A stretch of DNA of 42,012 bases from Prevotellaceae bacterium UBA4332 (GTDB taxonomy: Bacteria > Bacteroidota > Bacteroidia > Bacteroidales > Bacteroidaceae), in NCBI GenBank assembly GCA_002394365.1, contig DGTQ01000021.1, positions 2,679 through 44,690 on the forward strand, given 5' to 3'. Below the pieces are notes generated by a model, which was not told the DNA's origin, made no database searches, and was given only the letters and a program-made list of their open reading frames with translations. This document shows positions 15,501-24,637 of the stretch, in pieces. The position numbers and the translations under genes are program-made. How positions within the stretch are numbered: the stretch's first letter is position 1; each line of letters begins with the position of its first letter.

Positions 15501-16796
15501 TTACTCATTACTTCTTGCTAACAGGTCGGCGATGACGTAGTTGCTGCCGCCCACGAAAACAAAGTCTGAGGGCTGAGAGTCGGCAAGGGCTGCTTTGTAG
15601 GCTTCCGACACGTTTTTATATGCTTTTATTATTGCTGTGCCATCTTCTCTCCCATCGGTTGCCAGCCCGCTGGCACGAGCTTTCGAAACGAGCTGTTCTA
15701 CGGGTATAGCCCTGTGGGTGTCTGCCTGTGTAAAGTAATAGGTGGCATTACGAGGGAGGAGCTGCAGGACATGGTCTATATCCTTGTCGTCCACCATACC
15801 GAAGACGATGCGGAGCGTGCTCTCCTCATGCTGTTTCTTTACTTCCGCATATTTCTCTTTTATCTGTCGAGAGAGTATCTGCCAGCCTCCGAGGTTATGC
15901 CCTGTATCGCAAATGACGAGTGGCTGCTGGCGGAGCGTTTCCCAGCGTCCGCGTATCTTCGTGAGGTCGCAAACGTGGGCTATGCCATCTGCGACGGCAC
16001 TGTCGTCGCTCTCGATAATGCCTTTCGCCCTGAGCACTTCTACTGTTGCGAGGACGGTCCTGACGTTCTTCTCCTGACAATAGCCCTTGAGCTGACACTC
16101 TGGCGTATGCTCATAGTGCTCGTCCTGGGCAAAGATGACGGGGGCATTTTCTTCTCTTGCCTTCTGCTCGAAAACGGGACGTGTCTCCTCAAGATATTCT
16201 CCTACGACGACAGGCACACCTCTTTTTATTATGCCTGCTTTCTCGGCTGCTATCTTTGCCAGTGTATCGCCAAGAAAGCCTGTGTGGTCGAAGGAGATAT
16301 TTGTGATGACGCTCACCTCGGGGGTGATGATGTTGGTGCAGTCGAGTCTGCCTCCGAGTCCTACTTCTATTACTGCTATATCCACCTCCTGCTCAGCAAA
16401 ATACTTGAAAGCGAGGGCTGTGGTGAGTTCAAAGAAAGAAGGCTGGAGGGGCTCAAAGAAGGCTCGCTCCTGCTCAACGAAATCTACGAGATACTGGTGG
16501 GGCATCGGTTCGCCGTTGATGCGTATGCGCTCGTTGAAATCCACCAGGTGAGGCGAGGTGAACAGCCCTACCCTATATCCACATTTCTGCAATATCGCAG
16601 CAAGCATGTGCGAAGTGCTGCCCTTGCCATTAGTGCCTGCCACGTGTATGGTTTTGTATTTGCGGTGTGGATGCTGGAAATGCTGGTCGAGGGCAAGGGT
16701 ATTGCTCAGCCCTTCCTTGTAAGCACCAGCGCCCACCTTTTCGAAGGCAGGCGCTGCGTTATAGAGATATTCCAAAGTCTCGTTGTATGTCATCAT
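15501..16796 (-). CDS. folC: Folylpolyglutamate synthase / dihydrofolate synthase
   Basis: This 431-residue cytoplasmic Mur-ligase-family enzyme adds glutamate to dihydropteroate and to folates using ATP. Visible motifs are the P-loop HVAGTNGKGSTSHML (about 51-65), TSPHLVDFNERIRING, EVGLGGRLDCTNII, TNISFDHTGFLGDTLAKIAAEKAGI and CDTGHN. The length is normal. The double Met start (16796 or 16793) cannot be resolved. It is the last gene of the run glgB - membrane protein - grpE - dnaJ - folC, 29 bases after dnaJ. Heptamer repeats begin directly after its stop codon. Confidence 0.95.
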   Translation of the reverse strand: MMTYNETLEYLYNAAPAFEKVGAGAYKEGLSNTLALDQHFQHPHRKYKTIHVAGTNGKGSTSHMLAAILQKCGYRVGLFTSPHLVDFNERIRINGEPMPHQYLVDFVEQERAFFEPLQPSFFELTTALAFKYFAEQEVDIAVIEVGLGGRLDCTNIITPEVSVITNISFDHTGFLGDTLAKIAAEKAGIIKRGVPVVVGEYLEETRPVFEQKAREENAPVIFAQDEHYEHTPECQLKGYCQEKNVRTVLATVEVLRAKGIIESDDSAVADGIAHVCDLTKIRGRWETLRQQPLVICDTGHNLGGWQILSRQIKEKYAEVKKQHEESTLRIVFGMVDDKDIDHVLQLLPRNATYYFTQADTHRAIPVEQLVSKARASGLATDGREDGTAIIKAYKNVSEAYKAALADSQPSDFVFVGGSNYVIADLLARSNE

Positions 16797-16825
16797 CTGA
16801 AAAAAAGTGATGGTGAAAGGGAATA

Positions 16826-18007
16826 TTAGTTGAAGTAACTTCTGAATTTACTGAAGAAGCTGTTCTTGGTAGAGGTGTCGGCCTTAAAGTTGTCTGACTC
16901 CTTCATAGCCTCCAGAGCCTTCTTCTCGTCTTTTGACAAAGAGCGTGGCACATAGACGGAGATATTGACAAGTATGTCGCCATTGCCATATCCGTAGCCC
17001 TGAACGGATGGCAGTCCCTTGCCCCTCAAGCGCAGAGTCTTGCCTGGCTGGGTGCCTGGTTCTATCTTCAGTTTCAGCTTGCCACCCTCAATGGTCGGTA
17101 TGTTTACGTCTCCACCAAGTGCAGCTGTGGGGAAGTCGAGCAAGAGGTTGTAAATAAGGTCCCTGCCGTCGCGCACGAAGGTATCATTGGGTTCTTCCTC
17201 GATAAACACCTTTATGTCTCCTGCTACGCCATTGCGCTTACCAGCATTGCCCTTGCCTGGGGCATTGACCACCATGCCGTCCTGAACGCCTGCAGGAATG
17301 TTTATCTCTACTACCTCCTCGCCACGTTCTACTCCCTCGCCATTACAGCGCGAGCACTTGTTCTTGATGGTCTTTCCTTCGCCACCACAGGTAGGACAAA
17401 CGGTTTGCGTCTGCATCATGCCAAAGATACTCTGCTGCTGCTTTACCACAACACCACTGCCATGACAGGTGCGACAGGTTTCAACGCCCTCACCGCCTGT
17501 ACCATGACAAAGGCTGCACGTTACGTCCTTGCGAACCTTGAATTTCTTTGTTACGCCAGTGGCAACCTCCTTCAGATTAAGGCGCACCTTCAGACGCAGG
17601 TCGCTGCCACGATGAATGTGGGCACCTCGCGAACCTCCGCCGCCGAAGCCGCCGAAGCCGCCTCCGAAACCAGAGTGACCTCCAAAGACATCGCCGAACA
17701 TAGAGAAGATGTCATCCATGGAGAAGCCTCCAGCTCCGCCAAAGCCACCAAAGCCGCCACCCGCACCAGCAGGCCCGTCAAAGCCAAACTGGTCGTATTG
17801 CTGACGCTTCTGCTCATCGGAGAGTACAGAGTAAGCCTCTGCTGCCTCCTTAAACTTCTCCTCGGCTTCCTTCTTCTCTGCCTCGCTCTTACCACCCTGT
17901 CTGTCGGGGTGATACTTGATGGCAATCTTTCTGTAAGCCTTCTTTATGTCTGCGGCGCTTGCTTTCTTGTCAACGCCAAGCACCTCGTAATAATCTCTTT
18001 TTGCCAT
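16826..18007 (-). CDS. dnaJ: Chaperone DnaJ (Hsp40)
   Basis: This 393-residue type I DnaJ is the co-chaperone that stimulates DnaK ATPase and delivers substrates. It has a J domain with the HPD triad (33-35), a long G/F-rich linker with many GGFGG units, and four zinc-finger CxxCxGxG motifs (CSLCHGTG, CRTCHGSG, CPTCGGEG, CSRCNGEG). A C-terminal substrate-binding and dimerisation domain follows. The gene lies 18 bases after grpE, so the two form an operon; dnaK is not in the window. Confidence 0.97.
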   Translation of the reverse strand: MAKRDYYEVLGVDKKASAADIKKAYRKIAIKYHPDRQGGKSEAEKKEAEEKFKEAAEAYSVLSDEQKRQQYDQFGFDGPAGAGGGFGGFGGAGGFSMDDIFSMFGDVFGGHSGFGGGFGGFGGGGSRGAHIHRGSDLRLKVRLNLKEVATGVTKKFKVRKDVTCSLCHGTGGEGVETCRTCHGSGVVVKQQQSIFGMMQTQTVCPTCGGEGKTIKNKCSRCNGEGVERGEEVVEINIPAGVQDGMVVNAPGKGNAGKRNGVAGDIKVFIEEEPNDTFVRDGRDLIYNLLLDFPTAALGGDVNIPTIEGGKLKLKIEPGTQPGKTLRLRGKGLPSVQGYGYGNGDILVNISVYVPRSLSKDEKKALEAMKESDNFKADTSTKNSFFSKFRSYFN

Positions 18008-18025
18008 TTTAAGTCTCCTTTCAAA

Positions 18026-18676
18026 TTACTGTCCAACAGCTACTTTTGCAAATCGTATAACTTTGTCGTTCAGCGTGTATCCCGTCTGGACGCAGTCTAT
18101 CACTTTGCCTTTTTTATCCTCGCCCATTCCTGGCACGAGGGCAACTGACTCGTGATAGTCCACATTGAAATCCTGTCCCTCTGTCTCTATCTTCTTTACT
18201 CCGAGTCCTTCGAGAGTCTTTGTGAGTTTCTGATATATCAGTTGCATACCCTCACGAATAGCCTGAGGGTCTTCGCTCTTGTCGGCAAGGGCACGTTCAA
18301 AATCATCAAGCACTGGCAGAATGGCAGTTATGGTCTTTTCTCCTCCCTGCAAAATGAGTTCAGCTTTCTCCTTCAGTGTGCGCTTGCGGTAGTTTTCGAA
18401 CTCAGCCTGCTTATAAAGAGCCTGCTTCTTCAGTTCTTCTATCTCTGTCAAGGCTATATCGAGAGGGTCCTGTTGCTTGGTCTCCTTTTCATCGTCATTA
18501 CTGTCTTTCACTTCTGTTTCTTCCCCCTTGCATGCTTCTTCAGCATCAGGAGTCTCGCCAGCGTTCTTTGCTGACTCTGGCGCTTCGCAAGATTCGTTAG
18601 CGTTATCGTTAATATTATCGTTAAAATTCTCGTTCTCGTTAACGCTCTCGTTTGTATCTATATCTACTTTCTTCAT
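18026..18676 (-). CDS. grpE: GrpE nucleotide exchange factor
   Basis: This 216-residue protein is the DnaK nucleotide exchange factor. The C-terminal two thirds carry the family features: the coiled-coil with YKQAEFENYRKRT, then VLDDFERAL and a C-terminal VALVPG, then VQTGYTLNDKVIRFAKVAVG. The first ~75 residues are an acidic, Asn-rich low-complexity extension made of NEN/NDN repeats. It precedes dnaJ directly. A 14-base motif shared with the clpB upstream region lies 64 bases ahead of the start (18741-18754). Confidence 0.95.
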   Translation of the reverse strand: MKKVDIDTNESVNENENFNDNINDNANESCEAPESAKNAGETPDAEEACKGEETEVKDSNDDEKETKQQDPLDIALTEIEELKKQALYKQAEFENYRKRTLKEKAELILQGGEKTITAILPVLDDFERALADKSEDPQAIREGMQLIYQKLTKTLEGLGVKKIETEGQDFNVDYHESVALVPGMGEDKKGKVIDCVQTGYTLNDKVIRFAKVAVGQ

Positions 18677-18740
18677 TTTATTTGTGTGTGATTAAAAAAT
18701 TTTCAATCCTCCCGCATTACAATATTTATGCCAGACAGAC

Positions 18741-18754
18741 AAAGTGTGCCAAAA
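18741..18754 (-). promoter_or_regulatory. 14-base motif shared with the clpB upstream region
   Basis: On the minus strand TTTTGGCACACTTT lies between the stop of the upstream membrane-protein gene and grpE. The identical 14-mer occurs at 34381-34394 ahead of clpB. A second TGGCA half-site follows 12 bases later at grpE. It is probably part of a heat-shock promoter or operator. Confidence 0.6.
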
Positions 18755-18755
18755 A

Positions 18756-19940
18756 CTACTTCTTGAAGTAGTAATACCAATAGGTTCCGAAATAGTTATC
18801 CTTGAGGTCAGACGTTTTCTCCTTCATTGATTTCCTTTCATGCAACATGTACTGGAAATCATAATAATCAGCTATTGTTGCTGCATCTACCGTAAGTGAA
18901 TCAAGCCTATCAATATGCGATGTGTTTCTGCCATTCTTGTATATGAGCAAGGCTTCGGCATAGTGCTGCGGAAGAGGAGATTTATTGTCTGAATAGTATT
19001 TAACAAGTTCTTTAGCAAAAGATGGTAAATCTTTCTTCATCAGATAGGTACAAAGCAGATAGTCTTTAGCAGCCGAACGTGCTGTTCCTCTTCTCAGTTC
19101 TCTCGCAAGATACTTTTCGGAAGTTTCATTAACATCACGTGGCACAAAACCGAGAACCTGCCAAACGGGATAACAGTCCCTCAACAAGGAGTGGGGTTCG
19201 ACTCCGTTTCTTGGCAAGAGGTTTGCCTTCGCATTGTGTATGTTATAATTGAAGAGGCGTTCCCCCATTTGCATTTTCTTTCCGTCATTCAGTTTGGCAA
19301 GTGCGTAAGCACGCCACATTGTCAGTCCCTCGTCATGGTCATACTTAGGTATTCCGTATTCCAGAGCCTCCTTGTATTTACCTTCGTGGCAGAGGCGTTC
19401 TACGGCAAGACGGGTGTGGAGGGTGCGATCGGTATTTCCCATACCATACATGAGTACTGACAACAGGGCCATTATGAGGATGTTATACCACCATACGGTA
19501 ACATAAGAGGAACCGTCACGGGTATAACTATATAACCATCTGTATTTCTGCAGTTTATTTGCAGCATAAGGATAAATTGCAAGCAGAAAGAGCGCAAATA
19601 TTATCAGTCCCCAGGAGATGCTTGCATGCCCTGCACCATCTACCGTAGAGCCTGTAACCATTCCGCTCAGCACCATAGCTGGCATATAATGGAAGGCTCT
19701 TACCTTGGCTGGCAAGGTGAACACAAGAGCACTCAGGGCTGATATGCCACAGGCTATGAGAGTAAAGATTATGCCACCCGTCAATCTGTCATAGTGCGTC
19801 TGATGGTCAGACCACGAATACTGTGTCATTCCAAGTATGTCACCCTGGAACGAATAAAAATATACAAATATGATTAAGACAAAAATGACAGCACACACTA
19901 TGTCGAACATAGTGGTGCTATCCTTTTTATAATTACTCAT
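18756..19940 (-). CDS. Inner-membrane protein of unknown function (DUF6057-like)
   Basis: This 394-residue protein has about five transmembrane segments in its first 170 residues (roughly 12-31, 53-75, 85-97, 108-125 and 148-166). A soluble C-terminal half follows, helical and perhaps TPR-like (LAVERLCHEGKYKEALEYG, then MWRAYALAKLNDGKK). It resembles a Bacteroidales membrane family I recall as DUF6057; that name is uncertain. The gene lies 38 bases after glgB and 79 bases before grpE, all on the same strand. No function is assigned. Confidence 0.75.
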   Translation of the reverse strand: MSNYKKDSTTMFDIVCAVIFVLIIFVYFYSFQGDILGMTQYSWSDHQTHYDRLTGGIIFTLIACGISALSALVFTLPAKVRAFHYMPAMVLSGMVTGSTVDGAGHASISWGLIIFALFLLAIYPYAANKLQKYRWLYSYTRDGSSYVTVWWYNILIMALLSVLMYGMGNTDRTLHTRLAVERLCHEGKYKEALEYGIPKYDHDEGLTMWRAYALAKLNDGKKMQMGERLFNYNIHNAKANLLPRNGVEPHSLLRDCYPVWQVLGFVPRDVNETSEKYLARELRRGTARSAAKDYLLCTYLMKKDLPSFAKELVKYYSDNKSPLPQHYAEALLIYKNGRNTSHIDRLDSLTVDAATIADYYDFQYMLHERKSMKEKTSDLKDNYFGTYWYYYFKK

Positions 19941-19978
19941 TGGTGCAGATTTTTAGCACTTGAATGTGTGTTTGTTTT

Positions 19979-22093
19979 TTAGTTTTTCTTCAATACTACA
20001 GCAGAGCGTGCTGGTATGTAAAGTTTCAACCACTCCTTCTTATCCTGCACATACATCTCGTCGTAGTTGGTGATGTGGGTAATGCTGTCATCAGCAAAGC
20101 CATTGCCACCAAACTCCTTGGAGTCTGTATTCAGAACTACATTGTATGAGCCCATAGGCACAAGGAAACCGTAGTCGGTATAGGAGCGTGTTGGCGAGAA
20201 GTTGAAGACATAGATAAGGTCTCCACGCATGAATGCCATTACCTGGTCGCCCTCGTTAACCCATATTTCTCTTACGGGGGTCTCATTGAACTTCTTCTCC
20301 ATCTTCATCACCTCGAGCATCCTCCTGTCGAAGTCTCCCAGCCAGTGGTAGCAAAGTTCCTTGTTATCCACAAGGTTCCACTGTCTGCGGGCATACTTGC
20401 AACTCCATCCGTTGCCTTCACGTGGGAAGTCAATCCATTCAGGGTGTCCCCACTCATTACCCATGAAGTTGAGGTAGCCGCCATTGATGGTGCTTGATAC
20501 TACGAGGCGAATCATCTTGTGCAGAGCTATGCCGCGACGTGCTGTCTCGTTCTCGTCACCCTTCTTGAAGTGCCAGTACATATCTGCATCTATCAGGCGG
20601 AAGATGATTGTCTTGTCGCCCACGAGTGCCTGATCATGGCTCTCGGCATAAGAGATGGTCTTCTCGTCGGCACGGCGATTGGTCATCTCCCAGAAGATAT
20701 CGCGTGGATTCCACTGCTCGTCACTCTTCTCCTTAATCATCTTTATCCAGTAGTCTGGCAAGCCCATAGCAAGACGATAGTCGAAGCCCAAGCCACCATC
20801 CTCTATCTTGGCAGCCAGTCCTGGCATACCTGACATTTCCTCGGCTATGGTGATAGCGTTCTTGTTTACCTCGTGGATAACCTTGTTGGCAAGCGTGAGG
20901 TAGCAGATGGCGTTATCATCCTGACCACCGTTGTAGTAGTCGCCGTAGCCTCCAAAGTCAACTCCCAGTCCGTGATTGTAGTAGAGCATTGAGGTAACAC
21001 CGTCGAAACGGAAACCGTCGAAATGGTATTCATCGAGCCAGAACTTACAGTTGCTCAAGAGGAAGTGCATCACCTGGTCTTTGCCATAGTCGAAGCAAAG
21101 AGAGTCCCACTGGTTATGCTCTCTGCGGTCGCCTGGGTAGAAATACTGGTCAGGGTCGCCACAGAAGTTGCCCAAGCCTTCTATCTCGTTCTTCACTGCA
21201 TGAGAATGAACAAGGTCCATGATTACTGCCAGTCCTGCCTGGTGAGCTGTGTCTATCAGCTCTTTCAGGTCCTCTGGCGTTCCGAAGCGGCTGGAGGCAG
21301 CAAAGAAGTTACTAACGTGATAGCCAAATGAGCCGTAGTAAGGGTGCTCCTGTATTGCCATTATCTGGATGCAGTTATAGCCTGCCTTAATAATGCGTGG
21401 AAGCACGTTGTCCTTAAACTCCCTGTAGGTACCTACTTTCTCGGCATCCTGTGCCATACCTATGTGGCACTCGTAAATGAGCAGAGGCGTAGTATTGGGC
21501 TTGAAGGTCTTCTTCTTCCACTTATACTCCTTCTCTGGTGCCCATACCTGAGCAGAGAATATCTTGGTCACGTCGTCCTGCACCACTCTACGAATCCACG
21601 CAGGAATACGCTCGCCCTGACCTCCGTTCCACTTTACGAGAAGCTTGAACAGGTCGCCATGCTTCAGGGCGCTGGCTGGCAGTTTTATCTCCCAGTCCTG
21701 ACCGTTCTTCAACTTCTTCATGGCATACTTCTTATTCTCTTTCCAGTCGTTGAAGTCGCCTATGAGGTATATCTCCGTAGCATTAGGAGCCCATTCTCTG
21801 AGTACCCATCCTTTGTCTGTCTTATGCAGACCGTAGTACAGGTAACCAGTAGCAAACTCGGACAGCTTCTGCTTTCCTCCGTTTGTCAGGTGGTCAGCCA
21901 TCCACATGGCATGGTCGTGCCTGCCACGTATGGCATTCTCGTAGGGTTCCAGCCAAGGGTCTCTGCTTACTATCCCTATATGCTGGGGAGCAACAGGCTG
22001 CTTCTCTTTCTTAGGGCTCTTTTTCGCAGTCTTAGCCACAACAGAAGTCTTGCGCGTTGCCGTTTTCTTTGCAGTTTTCTTTGTCTCTGCCAT
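19979..22093 (-). CDS. glgB: 1,4-alpha-glucan branching enzyme, GH13 eukaryotic-like type
   Basis: This 704-residue enzyme makes alpha-1,6 branches in glycogen. Order: a Lys/Ala/Thr-rich tail (1-35), a CBM48-like domain (REWAPNATEIYLIGDFNDW), then a GH13 barrel. The barrel has DLVHSH, GFRFDGVTSM (nucleophile Asp near 361), AEEMSG (acid/base Glu near 417) and ESHDQALVG (Asp near 484). The AEEMSGMPG and ESHDQALVG forms are those of eukaryotic branching enzymes (GH13 subfamily 8) rather than the usual bacterial GlgB. The basic tail is reminiscent of histone-like segments; its role is unknown. The gene is 19 bases after the yhcH-like gene. Confidence 0.95.
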   Translation of the reverse strand: MAETKKTAKKTATRKTSVVAKTAKKSPKKEKQPVAPQHIGIVSRDPWLEPYENAIRGRHDHAMWMADHLTNGGKQKLSEFATGYLYYGLHKTDKGWVLREWAPNATEIYLIGDFNDWKENKKYAMKKLKNGQDWEIKLPASALKHGDLFKLLVKWNGGQGERIPAWIRRVVQDDVTKIFSAQVWAPEKEYKWKKKTFKPNTTPLLIYECHIGMAQDAEKVGTYREFKDNVLPRIIKAGYNCIQIMAIQEHPYYGSFGYHVSNFFAASSRFGTPEDLKELIDTAHQAGLAVIMDLVHSHAVKNEIEGLGNFCGDPDQYFYPGDRREHNQWDSLCFDYGKDQVMHFLLSNCKFWLDEYHFDGFRFDGVTSMLYYNHGLGVDFGGYGDYYNGGQDDNAICYLTLANKVIHEVNKNAITIAEEMSGMPGLAAKIEDGGLGFDYRLAMGLPDYWIKMIKEKSDEQWNPRDIFWEMTNRRADEKTISYAESHDQALVGDKTIIFRLIDADMYWHFKKGDENETARRGIALHKMIRLVVSSTINGGYLNFMGNEWGHPEWIDFPREGNGWSCKYARRQWNLVDNKELCYHWLGDFDRRMLEVMKMEKKFNETPVREIWVNEGDQVMAFMRGDLIYVFNFSPTRSYTDYGFLVPMGSYNVVLNTDSKEFGGNGFADDSITHITNYDEMYVQDKKEWLKLYIPARSAVVLKKN

Positions 22094-22112
22094 AGTATTA
22101 AATTTTAGGATA

Positions 22113-22562
22113 TTAGCACTTTACCTTAAAGACAGCCTTCTTGAATATCTCATCGTTTGAGATACAAGGTGTATGACCATCCTGTGGGAAGAAGATAGCC
22201 ATCATGCCTGGACGACAAGCTACGTATGTTGAGCTTGGCTGGTCTGGATATTTTGTAACATCCTTCTCTGCGTTGTATTCAGCCTTTACGGTGATGTCTT
22301 CCAGTGGCAGATAGCCATAGGTCTCCTCGCCATCTATAGGAATCTGTATGTCGAGCATATTCTTGTGGGTCTCCATCACAGCCTCATCAGGCAACTTGCC
22401 CTTCTGGTTGATGATATTCACAAAAAGGTCCTTGCCCTTTATCTCGTGTTTGCCAGGCTCGAGGCTCGCAAGGTCGTTCTCCTCAAGGAACTTTACTACA
22501 TCTGCGAACAATGGGTTCACACCTACATAATACTTCAGGTTTGCTAATGTGTCAACAATCAT
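22113..22562 (-). CDS. YhcH/YjgK/YiaL-family protein
   Basis: This 149-residue small cupin-like protein of the YhcH/YjgK/YiaL (DUF386) family has the conserved pieces ETHKNMLDIQIPIDGEE, then GMMAIFFPQDGHTPCI with metal-binding-type His and Glu residues. Members are linked to sugar metabolism (sialic acid or 2,3-diketogulonate operons, EbgC-like), but the reaction is not settled. Here it precedes glgB by 19 bases, so a link to carbohydrate turnover is plausible but inferred. Confidence 0.9.
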   Translation of the reverse strand: MIVDTLANLKYYVGVNPLFADVVKFLEENDLASLEPGKHEIKGKDLFVNIINQKGKLPDEAVMETHKNMLDIQIPIDGEETYGYLPLEDITVKAEYNAEKDVTKYPDQPSSTYVACRPGMMAIFFPQDGHTPCISNDEIFKKAVFKVKC

Positions 22563-22607
22563 AATGCTTTGGTTTTTTATTGGGGTTAAACTTCAATTTT
22601 TCTTTAT

Positions 22608-23753
22608 TTAATTTTTTATCTTTTGTCCCATCTCGTAGGTTCCCTGGTCTATAATCTGACCAGTCTTATCCTTCTCTATGAACTTTCCGTCACGCTCATC
22701 ATCATGGTAAGAGCCTTCAAAGCGGTTTCCCTCTCTCGTTTCCTCTATCGCCTTGCCTTCGCGCTTGCCATTCTTATACGTTCCCTTGAATTTATTGCCG
22801 TCTGAATAGTGTATTATAACCTCGCCATCCAGCTGACCGTTCTTGAAAGTACCATTATATCTGTCACCATTCTTCTTTACAAAGACGCCCTTGCCATTCT
22901 GCTTGTCGTCTTTCCACTGACCTGTATATTGGTCTCCATTACTCCATACGAAAGTGCCTTGACCGTCTTTATCTCCGTCGAGGAAGCGACCTGTGTATTT
23001 ATCTCCATTGGCAAACTTAAAGATTCCCTCGCCAGTGCGCTCGCCATTATGATATTCGCCTTCGTACTGGTCACCATTCTTGAATTTGTAAATTCCTCTG
23101 CCATTCTGTACGTCTTTCAGCCACTGACCGATATAGACATCACCGTTTGAATATCTGTAAGTACCCTTGCCCGAACGGTTATTATCAAGCCACATACCTT
23201 CGTAAACCGAGCCATCGCCCCAGTCCATGATGCCCTTGCCGTTCTTCATGTCGTTCTTCCACTCTCCGTCGTAGTACGCACCTGCAATCTTGTGGGTATA
23301 TCTGCCCTTACCCTGACGTTTGTCCTGATACCAGTTGCCGTCATACTTATCGCCATTGTGGTAGTACATCACTCCGTGTCCCTGCTGGTAATCCCTAAAC
23401 CAAAGGCCATCATATCTGTTGTTGTTGGCAAAGTAATACACGCCCTTTCCGTGTTGCTGGTCCTGAAACCATTGACCTTCGTATTTTTCGCCATCGGTGA
23501 AGGTATATACGCCATACCCCTGACGCTTACCTTTTTCGTATTCTCCCTGGTATGTGTCACCATTAGCAAAATTCGTCAGTCCCTTGCCATGTGGCTTTCC
23601 ACCTAACATCTCGCCCTGATATTGTCCGTTATCATGCGTATAGCAGGAACCGAGCGAAATCTTCTGTGCCCCAGCCGAAAGGGCTATCATTGTAAATATC
23701 TGTAGTAGTATTATCTTTTTTTGCACTTGATTTTTTCCTATTTTTATAAACAT
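22608..23753 (-). CDS. Secreted MORN-repeat protein
   Basis: This is 381 residues from the ATG at 23753. An N-terminal signal peptide (KKIILLQIFTMIALSAGAQ) is followed by about 14 MORN repeats of ~23 residues, each with Y-x-G-x-W/Y and GxGxY/F. They cover nearly the whole mature protein. MORN repeats form beta-hairpin rods that bind membranes or proteins; the partner here is unknown. The -7 element at 23757-23764 abuts the ATG, so either the mRNA is leaderless or a GTG at 23726 is used, which would still give a full signal peptide. The longer frame to 23882 runs through the promoter and is rejected. Confidence 0.88.
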   Translation of the reverse strand: MFIKIGKNQVQKKIILLQIFTMIALSAGAQKISLGSCYTHDNGQYQGEMLGGKPHGKGLTNFANGDTYQGEYEKGKRQGYGVYTFTDGEKYEGQWFQDQQHGKGVYYFANNNRYDGLWFRDYQQGHGVMYYHNGDKYDGNWYQDKRQGKGRYTHKIAGAYYDGEWKNDMKNGKGIMDWGDGSVYEGMWLDNNRSGKGTYRYSNGDVYIGQWLKDVQNGRGIYKFKNGDQYEGEYHNGERTGEGIFKFANGDKYTGRFLDGDKDGQGTFVWSNGDQYTGQWKDDKQNGKGVFVKKNGDRYNGTFKNGQLDGEVIIHYSDGNKFKGTYKNGKREGKAIEETREGNRFEGSYHDDERDGKFIEKDKTGQIIDQGTYEMGQKIKN

Positions 23754-23756
23754 GCT

Positions 23757-23764
23757 CAAAGGTA
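23757..23764 (-). promoter_or_regulatory. Promoter -7 element of the MORN gene
   Basis: TACCTTTG on the minus strand matches TAnnTTTG and ends 3 bases before the ATG. The -33 region is weak. Confidence 0.5.
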
Positions 23765-23871
23765 CAACTTTTTTCTCATCTAAACGAATTAAAACGTGTT
23801 TTTTTGTTATTTTAACTACAAAGCGCCCACAAAATGTATGTTGCAGGCTATATACTTTGAAGTATTTTTCG

Positions 23872-23880
23872 TAACTTTGC
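23872..23880 (+). promoter_or_regulatory. Promoter -7 element of kdsB, implying a leaderless mRNA
   Basis: TAACTTTGC ends 4 bases before the kdsB ATG at 23885. With the usual ~4-base gap to +1, transcription would begin at or within 2 bases of the start codon. No TTG is present at the standard distance. Confidence 0.55.
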
Positions 23881-23884
23881 AACC

Positions 23885-24637
23885 ATGAATTATATTGCTA
23901 TCATACCAGCGCGCTATGCCTCTACACGTTTTCCTGGCAAACCGCTTGCCATGCTTGGCGACAAGACCGTCATAAGGAGAGTGTATGAACAGGTAACAAA
24001 ATGTATTTCTGACACTTATGTCGCCACAGATGACGAACGTATTTATGACCATGTGCTCTCATGGGGCGGAAAGGTCGTGATGACACGCTCAGACCACAAG
24101 TCGGGTACTGACCGCATAGAGGAGGCTATGGAGAAGATTGAAGCTACAGGCAAGCACTTCGATGTAGTGGTAAACATACAAGGTGATGAACCCTTCATAC
24201 AGCCCACACAAATAGAGAGCGTATGCAAGTGTTTTGACGACCCTGCCACCGAGATTGCTACCCTTGGTATAAAATTTGGCAACAACTGGCAGGCTGTTCA
24301 GAATCCCAATTCGCCAAAGATAGCAGTAGATAACAAAGGGTTCGCTATGTATTTCAGCCGCAGCGTGATACCATACTGTCGTGGAAAGGAGCAGGAGACT
24401 TGGGCTGACAATTTTCCTTACCTCAAACATATCGGCATGTATGCCTATCGCAGGGAGGTACTGAGGGAAGTTACCCGTCTGCCACAGTCTTCTCTTGAAC
24501 TGGCAGAGTCTCTCGAACAACTTCGCTGGCTTCAAAATGGCTATAAGATAAAAGTTGGTGAAACACAATACGAAACTATAGGTATTGACACTCCAGAAGA
24601 CCTTGAAAAAGCTAATGCACTCATCAATAGCAAATAA
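23885..24637 (+). CDS. kdsB: 3-deoxy-manno-octulosonate cytidylyltransferase (CMP-Kdo synthetase)
   Basis: This 250-residue cytoplasmic enzyme activates Kdo with CTP for lipopolysaccharide inner-core synthesis. Motifs: IIPARYASTRFPGKPLAML (6-24), ATDDERI, MTRSDHKSGTDRI, VNIQGDEPFI and GMYAYRREVL, then LELAESLEQLRWL. The length is typical. The start is fixed by the canonical MNYIAIIPARY beginning. Its 3' end overlaps the next gene by 23 bases in another frame, indicating coupled translation. Confidence 0.97.
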   Translation: MNYIAIIPARYASTRFPGKPLAMLGDKTVIRRVYEQVTKCISDTYVATDDERIYDHVLSWGGKVVMTRSDHKSGTDRIEEAMEKIEATGKHFDVVVNIQGDEPFIQPTQIESVCKCFDDPATEIATLGIKFGNNWQAVQNPNSPKIAVDNKGFAMYFSRSVIPYCRGKEQETWADNFPYLKHIGMYAYRREVLREVTRLPQSSLELAESLEQLRWLQNGYKIKVGETQYETIGIDTPEDLEKANALINSK

